A stretch of 64,000 nucleotides of DNA from Streptomyces marokkonensis. Lineage in GTDB: Bacteria > Actinomycetota > Actinomycetes > Streptomycetales > Streptomycetaceae. The position numbers were made by a program, and so were the translations under genes. Position 1 is the first letter of the stretch. The number at the start of each line of letters is the position of its first letter. The notes under the pieces were generated by a model. The model saw nothing but the letters and a program-made list of their open reading frames with translations, was not told the DNA's origin and ran no database searches. The DNA lies in the NCBI RefSeq assembly GCF_008312835.1, contig NZ_VSKS01000003.1, forward strand, positions 186,001 to 250,000. The letters run 5' to 3'. Below, piece after piece: positions 40,576-51,030 of the stretch.

Positions 40576-41463
40576 ATGGACGACCAGGCTGCCGGCAGCC
40601 CGCAGGACGCCCGGAGCGTCCCCGTCTGCTATCGCCACCCGGACCGCGAGACCGGTATCCGCTGCACCCGGTGCGAGCGGCCGATCTGCCCCGAGTGCAT
40701 GGTCGACGCCTCGGTCGGCTTCCAGTGCCCGGACTGCGTCCGCGGCGGTTCGGGCACGGGGCACTCGCCCACGGCCTCCATGCCCCGCACGATCGCCGGC
40801 GGAACCGTCGCCGCCGACCCCCGGCTCGTGACCAAGATCCTCCTGGGGATCAATCTCGCGGTGTTCCTCGCCGTGCAGATCCGGTCGTCGCTGCTGTCCG
40901 AGCTGTATCTCATCGGCGAGTGGCCGCCGGCGCCGTTCCTGCCGACCCAGGGTGTGGCCGAGGGTGAGTGGTACCGCCTGGTCACCTCGATGTTCACGCA
41001 CGAGGAGATCTGGCACATCGGCTTCAACATGCTCGGCCTGTGGTGGCTCGGCAGCATGCTGGAGGAGGCCCTCGGACGCGCCCGCTATCTGGCGCTCTAT
41101 CTGATCTCGGGTCTGGCGGGCAGCGCGCTGACCTACCTGCTGGCGTCGGGGACCACGGCCTCGCTCGGCGCGTCCGGCGCCATCTTCGGGCTGTTCGGTG
41201 CGACCGCGGTACTGATGCGACGGCGCCGTTACGACATGCGGCCGGTCGTCGCCCTGCTGGTGATCAACCTGATCTTCACCTTCGGCTGGAACGACATCGC
41301 CTGGCAGGCTCACATCGGAGGGCTCGTCGCCGGTGTCGTGATCGGGTACGCCATGGTCCACGCCCCGCGGGAGCGGCGGGCGCTGGTGCAGTACGGCACG
41401 TGTGCGCTGGTGCTCGCCGTGATCGTCCTGATGACCGTGTTGAGGACGGCGCAGCTCACCTGA
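40576..41463 (+). CDS. rhomboid-family intramembrane serine protease with N-terminal zinc finger
   Basis: A 295-residue protein. Residues 18-54 form a B-box-like zinc finger (CYRHP...CTRC...CPEC...CPDC). Six or seven TM helices follow. The rhomboid catalytic pair is Ser200 in GASGAIFG and His246 in AHIGG, with the HxxxN motif H147-IGFN151. It probably cleaves TM substrates in the cytoplasmic membrane; no substrate can be named. It is also present in the mycobacterial block near crgA (Rv0110-like family). Confidence 0.92.
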   Translation: MDDQAAGSPQDARSVPVCYRHPDRETGIRCTRCERPICPECMVDASVGFQCPDCVRGGSGTGHSPTASMPRTIAGGTVAADPRLVTKILLGINLAVFLAVQIRSSLLSELYLIGEWPPAPFLPTQGVAEGEWYRLVTSMFTHEEIWHIGFNMLGLWWLGSMLEEALGRARYLALYLISGLAGSALTYLLASGTTASLGASGAIFGLFGATAVLMRRRRYDMRPVVALLVINLIFTFGWNDIAWQAHIGGLVAGVVIGYAMVHAPRERRALVQYGTCALVLAVIVLMTVLRTAQLT

Positions 41464-41741
41464 GCCCCACGTTTGTCCACAGACGGTGCCGGATCTTGTG
41501 CATAGGGTGGGTGACGGGGCGCACCCTGGGTGATCGACCTGCGTTTATGCAGGTCAGGCCGTGTGCGAACGTAGTTTCGATTGCCGGTATTCCTGTCACA
41601 CCGGCGTCAACCTCCGGAGGGTTATCCACAGATCGAGTTGCCTATCCACATGTGGACAAGGCCTGTGGATAACTCAGGGGATAACCCTGCCCAGAGCTGC
41701 GGACAGCTCTGGGCAGAGCAGCGCTCACCGTGCGGCGGGCG
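41464..41741. promoter_or_regulatory. DnaA-box cluster outside oriC
   Basis: A gene-free stretch of 278 bp between the convergent rhomboid gene and crgA. It contains TTGTCCACA at 41473-41481, TTATCCACA at 41622-41630, CTATCCACA at 41642-41650, and inverted TGTGGACAA at 41651-41659 and TGTGGATAA at 41664-41672. Four of the five are perfect strong boxes, and the last four lie within 51 bp. Confidence 0.85.
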
Positions 41742-41996
41742 CTACTTCCACTGGGTCGAGACGCCGAATCCGGCGGCGATGAAGCCGAAGCCCACCACGA
41801 TGTTCCAGTTGCCCAGGGCGTCGATGGGCAGCGAGCCGTCGGTGACGTAGAAGACGACGATCCAGGCCAGGCCGATGAGGAACAGAGCCAGCATCACCGG
41901 CGCGACCCAGGCACGGTTGGTCAACTTGAGGGCGGTCGCCTGCTTCGCCGCCGGCGGCGTGTAGTCGGCCTTCTTGCGGATACGTGACTTCGGCAC
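41742..41996 (-). CDS. crgA: cell division protein CrgA
   Basis: An 84-residue membrane protein with two TM helices (about 31-53 and 66-80), starting [15 protein letters not shown]. It coordinates division in actinobacteria (FtsZ and FtsI partners; regulator of septation in Streptomyces). The GTG at 41996 is preceded by AGGAGAG; the long frame upstream to 42536 is not coding. Confidence 0.94.
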   Translation of the reverse strand: MPKSRIRKKADYTPPAAKQATALKLTNRAWVAPVMLALFLIGLAWIVVFYVTDGSLPIDALGNWNIVVGFGFIAAGFGVSTQWK

Positions 41997-42138
41997 GAGG
42001 GTCTCTCCTGTCGATGCGCTGCGTGGCCGCGCAGGGAACTGGGTCGGGCTCGGGGGCAGCGTACAAGGGGACTCCGAGCGCTCCCCCGGGCGTCCGTTAG
42101 CGTAGTGCTTCCGCGGCGCAGAAGGAGATAAGGGTACG

Positions 42139-42918
42139 TTGAGCAATTCTGCCGACTTCCCCGGACCGGAATCCAGTCCTGCCCGCCGGCGCCGTGTCCG
42201 GCCCGTGCGGATCCTCACCGCGGGTGTCTTCGCCCTGGCGGGGCTCATCTTCTTCACCAGCTTCGACACGGCCAAGGGCACCAACATCCGCACGGACGCC
42301 TCGCTGCTGAAGCTCTCCGACCTGATCCACGAGCGCAGCCGCAAGAACGGCGAGCTCGACGAGTCCAACGGCGCGTTGCGCGAGGACATCGAGTCCCTCG
42401 CCGAGCGCGACGACGGCAGCACCCGGGCCGAGGACGACAAGCTGGCCGACCTGGAGAGGCGCGCCGGTACGCAGAAGCTCAAGGGTGAGGCGATCACGGT
42501 CACCCTGAACGACGCCCCGCCGGACGCCACCGCCAAGCTCCCCGGCTATCCCGAGCCGCAGCCCGACTACCTGGTCATCCACCAGCAGGACCTGCAGGCC
42601 GTGGTGAACGCGATGTGGCAGGGCGGCGCCGAGGGCATCAAGGTCATGGACCAGCGGCTCATCTCCACCAGCGCGGTGCGTTGCGTCGGCAACACCCTGA
42701 TCCTCCAGGGCCGCGTCTACTCACCGCCGTACAGGATCACGGCGGTCGGGGACCCGGAGAAGCTGAAGAAGGCGCTCGCGGCCTCGCCGGCCATCCAGAA
42801 CTACATGGTGTACGTCAACGTCTACGGGCTCGGCTGGAAGGTCGAGGACGAGGGGACCGTGACACTGCCCGGCTACTCCGGCACGGTGGACCTGCACTAC
42901 GCGAAGCCCGTCGAGTAG
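42139..42918 (+). CDS. DUF881 family membrane protein
   Basis: A 259-residue protein. It has one N-terminal signal-anchor (about 20-43), a helical or coiled-coil stretch (about 50-110) and the DUF881 domain (about 112-258), including [31 protein letters not shown]. The apparent start is TTG at 42139, with AAGGAGA at 42122-42128. It is conserved between crgA and trpG/pabA in actinobacteria (Rv0012). Function unknown, probably in the divisome or envelope. Confidence 0.85.
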   Translation: MSNSADFPGPESSPARRRRVRPVRILTAGVFALAGLIFFTSFDTAKGTNIRTDASLLKLSDLIHERSRKNGELDESNGALREDIESLAERDDGSTRAEDDKLADLERRAGTQKLKGEAITVTLNDAPPDATAKLPGYPEPQPDYLVIHQQDLQAVVNAMWQGGAEGIKVMDQRLISTSAVRCVGNTLILQGRVYSPPYRITAVGDPEKLKKALAASPAIQNYMVYVNVYGLGWKVEDEGTVTLPGYSGTVDLHYAKPVE

Positions 42919-42943
42919 AGGCGGTACGCCCCACGGCGCCGTT

Positions 42944-42957
42944 GTTTCACGTGGAAC
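42944..42957. other. parS: degenerate parS site
   Basis: GTTTCACGTGGAAC, one mismatch from the palindromic consensus. Its complement equals the B. subtilis-type core, so ParB may still bind. Confidence 0.65.
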
Positions 42958-43127
42958 ATGCGCCGGCATCGAGGCGATCGGCCCCGCGCCCCGTACATGT
43001 GGGTACACGCGGCCGGGCTCGTACGGACGTCGCACACCCTGTGGAGGCCGGGAAACCGGAGGGTCGCGCCGTTAGTCTGTTGGCGTACGGCGTGGGTCTG
43101 GTGCCGTGGTACGACGGAAGGGACGGC

Positions 43128-43289
43128 ATGTACAGCTGGATCTGGCGGCATCTGCCGGGCAATGGATGGGTGCGGACACTCATCTCACTGGTACTGATCG
43201 TCGCCGTGGTCTACGTCCTCTTCCAGTACGTCTTTCCGTGGGCCGAGCCGCTGCTGCCCTTCAACGATGTGACGGTGGACAACCAGTGA
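43128..43289 (+). CDS. small single-pass membrane protein
   Basis: A 53-residue protein starting MYSWIWRHLPGNGW, with one TM helix (about 17-39), then PWAEPLLPFNDVTVDNQ. GGAAGGGA lies 5 bases before the ATG. Its stop overlaps the start of the amidotransferase (GTGA, 43286-43289). The coupling and G/C-rich third positions support a real gene. The family is not named. Confidence 0.75.
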   Translation: MYSWIWRHLPGNGWVRTLISLVLIVAVVYVLFQYVFPWAEPLLPFNDVTVDNQ

Positions 43290-43920
43290 GCGCGCGCATT
43301 CTCGTCGTCGACAACTACGACAGCTTCGTCTTCAACCTGGTCCAGTACCTGTACCAGCTGGGCGCCGAGTGCGAGGTCCTGCGCAACGACGAGGTGTCGA
43401 CGGAGCACGCGCAGGACGGATTCGACGGGGTTCTGCTCTCCCCGGGGCCCGGCACCCCTGAGGAGGCCGGCGTCTGCGTGGACATGGTGCGGCACTGCGC
43501 GTCGACCGGGGTGCCGGTCTTCGGCGTCTGTCTCGGCATGCAGTCGATGCAGGTGGCGTACGGCGGCGTGGTGGACCGCGCGCCCGAACTGCTGCACGGC
43601 AAGACCTCGCCGGTGACGCACGGGGGCAAGGGCGTCTTCGCCGGCCTGCCCTCCCCGTTCACGGCGACCCGCTACCACTCACTGGCCGCCGAGCCGGCCA
43701 CGGTGCCGGCGGAGCTGGAGGTCACCGCCCGGACGCCCGACGGCACGGTGATGGGGTTGAGGCACCGTGAACTGCCCGTCGAGGGGGTGCAGTTCCACCC
43801 CGAGTCGGTGCTGACCGAACACGGGCACCGGATGCTGGCCAACTGGCTGGTGGAGTGCGGGGACCAGGGCGCGGTGGCGAGGTCGGCGGGGCTCGCCCCG
43901 GTGGTGGGCAGGTCCACGGC

Positions 43921-43924
<4 letters not shown>
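43286..43924 (+). CDS. anthranilate/para-aminobenzoate synthase glutamine amidotransferase subunit
   Basis: A 212-residue class I glutamine amidotransferase. The catalytic triad is C82 (FGVCLGMQ), H171 and E173 (FHPES). The N-terminal VVDNYDSFVFNLVQYL is typical of PabA/TrpG. The synthase partner is not in this window, so folate versus tryptophan supply cannot be decided. In mycobacteria the same slot holds trpG (Rv0013). It overlaps the genes on both sides by 4 bp. Confidence 0.9.
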
Positions 43925-45051
<1,127 letters not shown>

Positions 45052-45064
45052 GGGCAGAGGAAAC

Positions 45065-45832
45065 GTGGCAGCGACCGCCGACGACACCGAACAGCACACC
45101 GACCCGCCCGCGTCCTCGCCGCCGCGGGCGCGCCGCCGTATGGGGCCGGTGGCCGTGGTGGTCAGCTTCTTCGGGGAACTCCTCATCACCGCGGGCCTGG
45201 TGCTCGGCCTGTTCGTCGTCTACTCGCTGTGGTGGACGAACGTCGTGGCGGACCGCGCGGCGGACAAGCAGGCGGACAAGGTGCGGGACTCCTGGGCCCG
45301 GGAGTCCGGCGACGGCGGCGGCAGCGGCGCGCCCGCGTCCTACGACAGCAGGAACGGCATCGGTTTCCTGTACGTGCCCGCGATGACCGGCGACCAGATC
45401 CTCGTCGAGAAGGGCACGTCGATGAAGGTCCTCAACGACGGCGTCGCCGGCTATTACACCGACCCCGTGAAGGCGACCCTGCCGACCTCCGGCAAGGAGG
45501 GCAACTTCTCCCTGGCGGCCCACCGGGACGGCCACGGCGCGAAGTTCCACGGCATCCACAGGATCGAGAAGGGCGACCCGATCGTCTTCGAGACGAAGGA
45601 CACGTGGTACGTCTACAAGACCTACGCGATCCTCCCCGAGACCTCGAAGTACAACGTGGACGTCCTCTCGAAGATCCCGAAGGAGTCCGGCAGGAAGAAG
45701 GCCGGCCACTACATCACGCTGACCACCTGCACGCCCGTGTACACCAGCAAGTACCGCTACGTCGTCTGGGGCGAACTGGTCCGCACGGAGAAGGTCGACG
45801 AGAACCGGACACCGCCGAGGGAACTGCGCTGA
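45065..45832 (+). CDS. srtE2: class E sortase SrtE2
   Basis: A 255-residue paralogue of the preceding sortase with a short cytoplasmic N-terminus and a TM helix at about 30-52. The catalytic residues are H153, C222 (TLTTCTPV) and R231 (SKYRYVVWG). The residue before the His is Ala rather than Gly (AAHRDGHG). GTG 45065 with AGAGG is preferred; ATG 45035, inside the end of srtE1, is possible. The two genes look like a tandem duplication. Confidence 0.91.
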   Translation: MAATADDTEQHTDPPASSPPRARRRMGPVAVVVSFFGELLITAGLVLGLFVVYSLWWTNVVADRAADKQADKVRDSWARESGDGGGSGAPASYDSRNGIGFLYVPAMTGDQILVEKGTSMKVLNDGVAGYYTDPVKATLPTSGKEGNFSLAAHRDGHGAKFHGIHRIEKGDPIVFETKDTWYVYKTYAILPETSKYNVDVLSKIPKESGRKKAGHYITLTTCTPVYTSKYRYVVWGELVRTEKVDENRTPPRELR

Positions 45833-45854
45833 CGCCCCGCGGGGCGATCCGCGA

Positions 45855-45902
45855 CGCACGGGAGCCCCGGCCCTCCGAGAAGAGGGCCGGGGCTCCCGTG
45901 CG
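45855..45902. terminator. bidirectional terminator between srtE2 and pknB
   Basis: A perfect 21-bp stem (45855-45875 with 45882-45902; core GGGAGCCCCGGCCCTC) and a CGAGAA loop between convergent genes. Confidence 0.9.
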
Positions 45903-45918
45903 TGCGGGGTGGTGCGGG

Positions 45919-47925
45919 TCAGTCGTCCTCGTTGCCGCCGGTCAGGCCGCCGAAGATGCCGCCGTTGTTGCCCCCGTTGTCACCGCCCTGGTCCGCGGTG
46001 AACAGGGTGACCGCCGAGCCCTTCTCCACCTGCGTGCCCTGGGGCGGGTTGGAGCCGAAGACGCGGGAGTTGGGGTCCTGGGAGCCGGCGACGTTGCCGA
46101 CCGCCAGTCCGGCCTGCTGGAGCATCTTCTGGGCGTCCTTGAGGGTCTGGCCGTTCACGTTCGGCACGGCGACCTGCTGGTTCTGCTTGGCCTTGCCGAC
46201 CACGATCTGGACCTGGGAGTTCTTGTCGACCTGGGTGTTCGCGGCCGGGGTGGTGCGGAGGACCTTGCCGACCTGGTTCGGGTCGTCGGTCTCCTCCTCG
46301 GTGCAGTTGCCGGTGAGGCTGTTGGCCGTCATCTGCGCCTTGGCCTCGTCACAGGTCTTGCCGATGACGTCCGGGACCGTGGACTTGGCCTCTTCCTTGG
46401 CGACGGTGAGGGTGACGGTGGTGCCCTTCTCCACCTCCTCGCCGAGACCCGGGTCCTGCTTGAGGACGGTGCCCGGCTCCTCGGCGTTCACCTCCTCCTT
46501 GACCTCGACGACGAACTCGTACTTCTCGCCCTCGAGTTCGGCCTTGGCCTCTTCGAGGCTGTCGCCGACGACGCTCGGCACCGCCACCTTCGGCGCGCCG
46601 GTGGAGACCACCAGGCTGACCGTGGACTCCTTCTGGACCTTCGTGCCGGCCGCCGGGTTCTGCGAGCAGATCTTGCCCTTGCTCTGGTTCTCGCAGGGCT
46701 TCTCCTCGAAGCTGAGCTTCACGTCCCCGTTGACGGCCAGTTTCTCGGCGTTGGCCTTGGTCTCACCGACGAAGTTCGGGGCCGCGACGGTGTCGTTGCC
46801 CACGCCTCCGCTGCCGCTGATGGCCCAGCGGCCGATCAGGATCGCACCGATGAGGACCAGGACACCCGCCACGACCAGCAATATCGTCGAGGTGTTGTTC
46901 TTCTTCGGCGGGCGCCGCCGGCTCTGGCGGTCGTCGTAGCCGAAGCCGCCGTCGTCCGGGTTCATGGGCGGCAGCATCGAGGTCGCGGCACCGGCGCCCG
47001 CGTCCGAGCGCAGCGCCGTCGTCGGCTGGTCGTCGCCGTAGCCGCCGTAGCCGACCGCACCCAGCGCGGCGGTCGCCGCGACGGGCTGGCCGTCGAGGCA
47101 GGCCTCGATGTCGGCGCGCATCTCGTCGGCCGACTGGTACCGGTAGTCGGGGTCCTTGACCAGCGCCTTCAGCACGATCGCGTCCATCTCGGGCGTGATC
47201 TCGGGGTCGAAGACGCTCGGCGGCTGCGGCTCCTCCCGTACGTGCTGGTAGGCGACCGCGACCGGGGAGTCGCCCACGAAGGGCGGGCGGACGGTCAGCA
47301 GCTCGTACAGCAGGCAGCCGGTGGAGTAGAGGTCGGAACGCGCGTCGACCTGCTCGCCCTTGGCCTGCTCCGGCGAGAGGTACTGCGCGGTTCCGATGAC
47401 GGCGGCGGTCTGGGTCATCGTCATGCCGGAGTCGCCCATCGCGCGGGCGATGCCGAAGTCCATGACCTTGACCTGGCCGTTGCGCGTCAGCATGACGTTG
47501 GCCGGCTTGATGTCACGGTGGACGATGCCGGCCCGGTGGGAGTACTCCAGCGCCTGGAGGATGCCGATGGTCATCTCCAGCGTCCGCTCCGGCAGCAGCT
47601 TGCGGCCGCTGTGCAGGAGCTCACGGAGCGTGGAGCCGTCGACGTACTCCATGACGATGTACGGGATGGAGACCCCGTCGATGTAGTCCTCGCCCGTGTC
47701 GTAGACCGCGACGATCGCGGGATGGTTGAGCGAGGCGGCCGACTGGGCCTCCCGGCGGAACCGGGCCTGGAAGGACGGGTCGCGCGCGAGATCGGCGCGC
47801 AGCGTCTTCACTGCCACGGTGCGGCCGAGGCGGGTGTCGTGCGCGAGGTAGACCTCCGCCATGCCACCGCGACCGAGCACCTGGCCCAGTTCGTACCGGC
47901 CGCCGAGGCGACGCGGCTCTTCCAT
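45919..47925 (-). CDS. pknB: Ser/Thr protein kinase PknB with four PASTA domains
   Basis: A 668-residue growth-control kinase. The kinase domain (10-275) has GRGGMAEV, K40, HRD 136-138, DFG 156-158 and a Thr-rich activation loop (MTMTQTAAVIGTAQYLSPE). A linker, a TM helix at about 343-365 and four extracytoplasmic PASTA repeats (about 375-650) follow, which are expected to bind muropeptides or lipid II. The tail is Gly/Asn-rich. It is the last gene of the fhaA-fhaB-pstP-rodA-pbpA-pknB series. Confidence 0.96.
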   Translation of the reverse strand: MEEPRRLGGRYELGQVLGRGGMAEVYLAHDTRLGRTVAVKTLRADLARDPSFQARFRREAQSAASLNHPAIVAVYDTGEDYIDGVSIPYIVMEYVDGSTLRELLHSGRKLLPERTLEMTIGILQALEYSHRAGIVHRDIKPANVMLTRNGQVKVMDFGIARAMGDSGMTMTQTAAVIGTAQYLSPEQAKGEQVDARSDLYSTGCLLYELLTVRPPFVGDSPVAVAYQHVREEPQPPSVFDPEITPEMDAIVLKALVKDPDYRYQSADEMRADIEACLDGQPVAATAALGAVGYGGYGDDQPTTALRSDAGAGAATSMLPPMNPDDGGFGYDDRQSRRRPPKKNNTSTILLVVAGVLVLIGAILIGRWAISGSGGVGNDTVAAPNFVGETKANAEKLAVNGDVKLSFEEKPCENQSKGKICSQNPAAGTKVQKESTVSLVVSTGAPKVAVPSVVGDSLEEAKAELEGEKYEFVVEVKEEVNAEEPGTVLKQDPGLGEEVEKGTTVTLTVAKEEAKSTVPDVIGKTCDEAKAQMTANSLTGNCTEEETDDPNQVGKVLRTTPAANTQVDKNSQVQIVVGKAKQNQQVAVPNVNGQTLKDAQKMLQQAGLAVGNVAGSQDPNSRVFGSNPPQGTQVEKGSAVTLFTADQGGDNGGNNGGIFGGLTGGNEDD

Positions 47926-48094
47926 AGCTACCTACCAGCCCTCTCCGTCGGTCCCGGGCGGCACGCTCGTGCCGCCGGAGGCTGCCGTCCGGGCCTACCG
48001 TACCCGGCTCGCTTTGTGTGACCTGGCCAAGTACGTCAGCCGATACAGGACCGGTACCGCAACGTGCACCGATGTGAAGCAGACGTGATCGGGG

Positions 48095-49570
48095 TCACTG
48101 CTTGCCCTTGACGACCGCCTCCATGACGCTCTTGGCGATCGGTGCCGCGAGGCCACCGCCGGAGATGTCGCCGCGCACGGCGTTCTCGTCCTCGATGACG
48201 ACCGCCACGGCCACGGGCGAGCTGCCGTCGTCGCCCTTGGCGTAGGAGATGAACCACGCGTAGGGGTTCTTGCTGTTGTTCTCGCCGTGCTGGGCCGTAC
48301 CCGTCTTGCCGCCCACCGTGACGCCGGGGATCTGCGCGTTGCGGCCGGTGCCGTCGTTGACGACCGTCTCCATCATCGACTGGAGGATCTGGGCGTTCTT
48401 CGCCGACATCGGCTCGCTCAGCGTCTCCGGGTCCGTCTTCTCGATGGTGTCGAGGTTCGGGGCCTGGAGTTCGTCGACCATGTACGGCTTCATCAGGGTG
48501 CCGTTGTTGGCGACGGCGGAGGCGACCATGGCCATCTGCAGCGGGGTCGCCGCGGTGTTGAACTGGCCGATGGAGGAGAGCGCGACCTGCGAGGGCTCCA
48601 TGTTGTCGGAGAACACGGAGGCGCTGGCGCGGACCGGGGTGAACTGCTCCTCGGTGAAGCCGAACTTCTTGGCCGTCTCCAGCATCTTGTCGTTGCCGAG
48701 GTCGGCGCCGACCTTGCCGAACACGGTGTTGCAGGACACCCGCAGCGCCTCGCGCAGGGTGGCGTCCTTGCAGGGCAGGTCGCCGTCGTTCTCCAGCTCG
48801 GTCCTGGTGCCCGTCATGATCCACGGCAGCGGGGTGTCGGTCTTCTGGTCCGCGTCGTCGACCAGTCCGTGCTCCAGGGCGGCGGCCGCGGTGAGGACCT
48901 TGAAGGTGGAGCCGGGCGGGTAGACCTCGCGCAGCGCCCGGTTGAGCATCGGGTCGTCCGGGTTGTTCTTCTTCTGCAGCTTCTTCCACGCCTCGGCGTC
49001 CGTGTCGAGGCTGTCGCCGGCGATCGTGGACGGGTCGTACGACGGGAAGGAGGCCAGCGCGAGGATCTTGCCGGTGGATGGCTCGAGCGCGACGACGGAA
49101 CCCTTGCCGCCCTGCTTCTTCAGCCCCTCGTAGGCGGCCTTCTGCGCGGCGGCGTTGAGGGTCGTGACGACGTTGCCGCCCTCCTTCTTCTTGCCCGTCA
49201 GCATGTCGAGCGTGTTGCGGAAGAAGAGGCGGTCGTCGTTGCCGGTGAGGATGCCGTCCTCGATGGACTCCAGCTGGTTGGCGCCGAAGGCCTGGGAGAC
49301 GAAGCCGGTGACCGGCGCCCACATGGCGCCGTCCTTGTAGGTCCGCTTGTACTTGAAGTCGCCCTTGGTGGTGGTGTGCCCGGTGATGGGCTCGCCGCCG
49401 ACGATGATGTCGCCGCGCGGCGAGGCGTACCGCTCGATGGCCACGCGGCGGTTGTTCTCGTCGGTCCTCAGCTCGTCGGCCTGGACGTACTGCAGCCAGT
49501 TGTCCCGGATGAGCAGGGTGAGGATGAGCAGGCCACAGAAGATCGCGATCCGGCGCAGGGGCTTGTTCAC
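48095..49570 (-). CDS. pbpA: class B penicillin-binding protein PbpA
   Basis: A 491-residue peptidoglycan transpeptidase. It has an N-terminal TM helix (about 8-24), a dimerisation domain, then the catalytic motifs S221-TFK, S279-CN and K422-TG. It is the partner of the RodA glycosyltransferase encoded just upstream; the GTG start overlaps the rodA stop (49567-49570). The ORF continues upstream to 50020 only as a shadow of rodA. Confidence 0.95.
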   Translation of the reverse strand: MNKPLRRIAIFCGLLILTLLIRDNWLQYVQADELRTDENNRRVAIERYASPRGDIIVGGEPITGHTTTKGDFKYKRTYKDGAMWAPVTGFVSQAFGANQLESIEDGILTGNDDRLFFRNTLDMLTGKKKEGGNVVTTLNAAAQKAAYEGLKKQGGKGSVVALEPSTGKILALASFPSYDPSTIAGDSLDTDAEAWKKLQKKNNPDDPMLNRALREVYPPGSTFKVLTAAAALEHGLVDDADQKTDTPLPWIMTGTRTELENDGDLPCKDATLREALRVSCNTVFGKVGADLGNDKMLETAKKFGFTEEQFTPVRASASVFSDNMEPSQVALSSIGQFNTAATPLQMAMVASAVANNGTLMKPYMVDELQAPNLDTIEKTDPETLSEPMSAKNAQILQSMMETVVNDGTGRNAQIPGVTVGGKTGTAQHGENNSKNPYAWFISYAKGDDGSSPVAVAVVIEDENAVRGDISGGGLAAPIAKSVMEAVVKGKQ

Positions 49571-51003
49571 GGGCGGACCACCTGGGTCATCTCGGCGTCG
49601 GGGTTGGCGGCGGGTGCGGGGGCCGGTCGGCGCGCGGTGTCGCTGATTCTGAGCAGGATGCCGATCAGCGCCCAGTTGGCGATGACGGAGGAACCGCCGT
49701 ACGCCAGGAAGGGCATCGTCATACCGGTCAGCGGGATCAGGCCCATGACGCCGCCGGCGACGACGAAGACCTGGAGCGCGAAGGCGCCGGACAGGCCGAT
49801 GGCGAGGAGCTTGCCGAACGGGTCGCGGGCGGCGAGGGCGGTGCGCACGCCGCGCTCGACGATCAGTGCGTACAGCAGCAGCAGCGCCATCAGGCCGGCC
49901 AGGCCCAGTTCCTCGCCGAAGGTGGCGAGGATGAAGTCGGAGTTGGCGGCGAACCGGATGAGCTCGGAGTGGCCCTGGCCCCAGCCGGTGCCGAGGGTGC
50001 CGCCGGAGCCGAAGGCCCACAGGGCCTGCATGGCCTGCTCGGAGTGGCCGGCGACGCCCGCGCGGGAGAGCGTGTACTCCTTCATCGGGTCGAGCCAGGC
50101 GTCGACGCGCTGCTGGATGTGCGGCTCGAAGCTGGCGACGCCGACGGCGCCGACGGCGGACATCAGCAGACCGAAGACGATCCAGCTGGTCCGCTCGGTG
50201 GCGACGTACAGCATGATCACGAACATGCCGAAGAACAGCAGCGAGGTACCGAGGTCGGTCTCGAAGACCAGGATGAGGATCGAGACCATCCAGACGACCA
50301 GGATGGGGCCGAGGTCGCGGCCGCGCGGCAGGTACAGCCCCATGAAGCGGCGGCTGGCGAGCGCGAGCGCGTCCCGCTTCACCATCAGGTAGCCGGCGAA
50401 GAAGATCGCCAGGACGATCTTGGCGAACTCACCGGGCTGGATGGAGAAGCTGCCGACCTGGATCCAGATCTTGGCGCCGTAGATGTTCCGGCCGAGGCCC
50501 GGCACCAGCGGCAGCAGCAGCAGGAACAGCGCCCCGACCATGGAGATGTAGGTGTAGCGCTGCAGGACGCGGTGGTCCTTGAGGAAGATCAGTACGCCGA
50601 CGAACAGGGCGATGCCCATCGCGGTGTACATCAGCTGCCGGGGCGCGGCCGTGCCGGCCTGGCCGATCTTCTGCAGCAGCTCGGACTGGTCGAGACGCCA
50701 GATGGCGACGAGTCCGAGCCCGTTGAGCAGGGTGGCCAGCGGCAGCATCAGCGGGTCCGCGTACGGGGCGAACTTCCGTACGGCGAGATGGCCGACGCCC
50801 GCCAGCAGGCCGAGGCCGAGACCGTAGCTCAGCAGTCCGGCGGGCACCTCGTCGTTGAGGGCCAGTCCCACGTTGGCGTAGGCGAAGACCGGGATGACGA
50901 CGGCGAACACCAGGAGCGCGAGCTCGGTGTTGCGGCGGCTGGGTGCGCCGATCGCACCGATCGTGGACGTGTGCTGCGTCGACGGGTTCGTAGTACTGCT
51001 CAT
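49567..51003 (-). CDS. rodA: RodA/FtsW-family peptidoglycan glycosyltransferase
   Basis: A 478-residue SEDS protein with about ten TM helices. Family segments include QPGEFAKIVLAIFFAGYL, the large extracytoplasmic loop with WLDPMKEYTLSRAGVAGHSEQAMQALWAFGSGGTLGTGWGQG, and the C-terminal GLIPLTGMTMPFLAYGGSSVIANW. It polymerises lipid II. Coupled with pbpA by a 4-bp overlap and 27 bp after pstP. Confidence 0.95.
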   Translation of the reverse strand: MSSTTNPSTQHTSTIGAIGAPSRRNTELALLVFAVVIPVFAYANVGLALNDEVPAGLLSYGLGLGLLAGVGHLAVRKFAPYADPLMLPLATLLNGLGLVAIWRLDQSELLQKIGQAGTAAPRQLMYTAMGIALFVGVLIFLKDHRVLQRYTYISMVGALFLLLLPLVPGLGRNIYGAKIWIQVGSFSIQPGEFAKIVLAIFFAGYLMVKRDALALASRRFMGLYLPRGRDLGPILVVWMVSILILVFETDLGTSLLFFGMFVIMLYVATERTSWIVFGLLMSAVGAVGVASFEPHIQQRVDAWLDPMKEYTLSRAGVAGHSEQAMQALWAFGSGGTLGTGWGQGHSELIRFAANSDFILATFGEELGLAGLMALLLLYALIVERGVRTALAARDPFGKLLAIGLSGAFALQVFVVAGGVMGLIPLTGMTMPFLAYGGSSVIANWALIGILLRISDTARRPAPAPAANPDAEMTQVVRP

Positions 51004-51030
51004 CGTGTGACAGGGCCTCTCACGGCTTGC

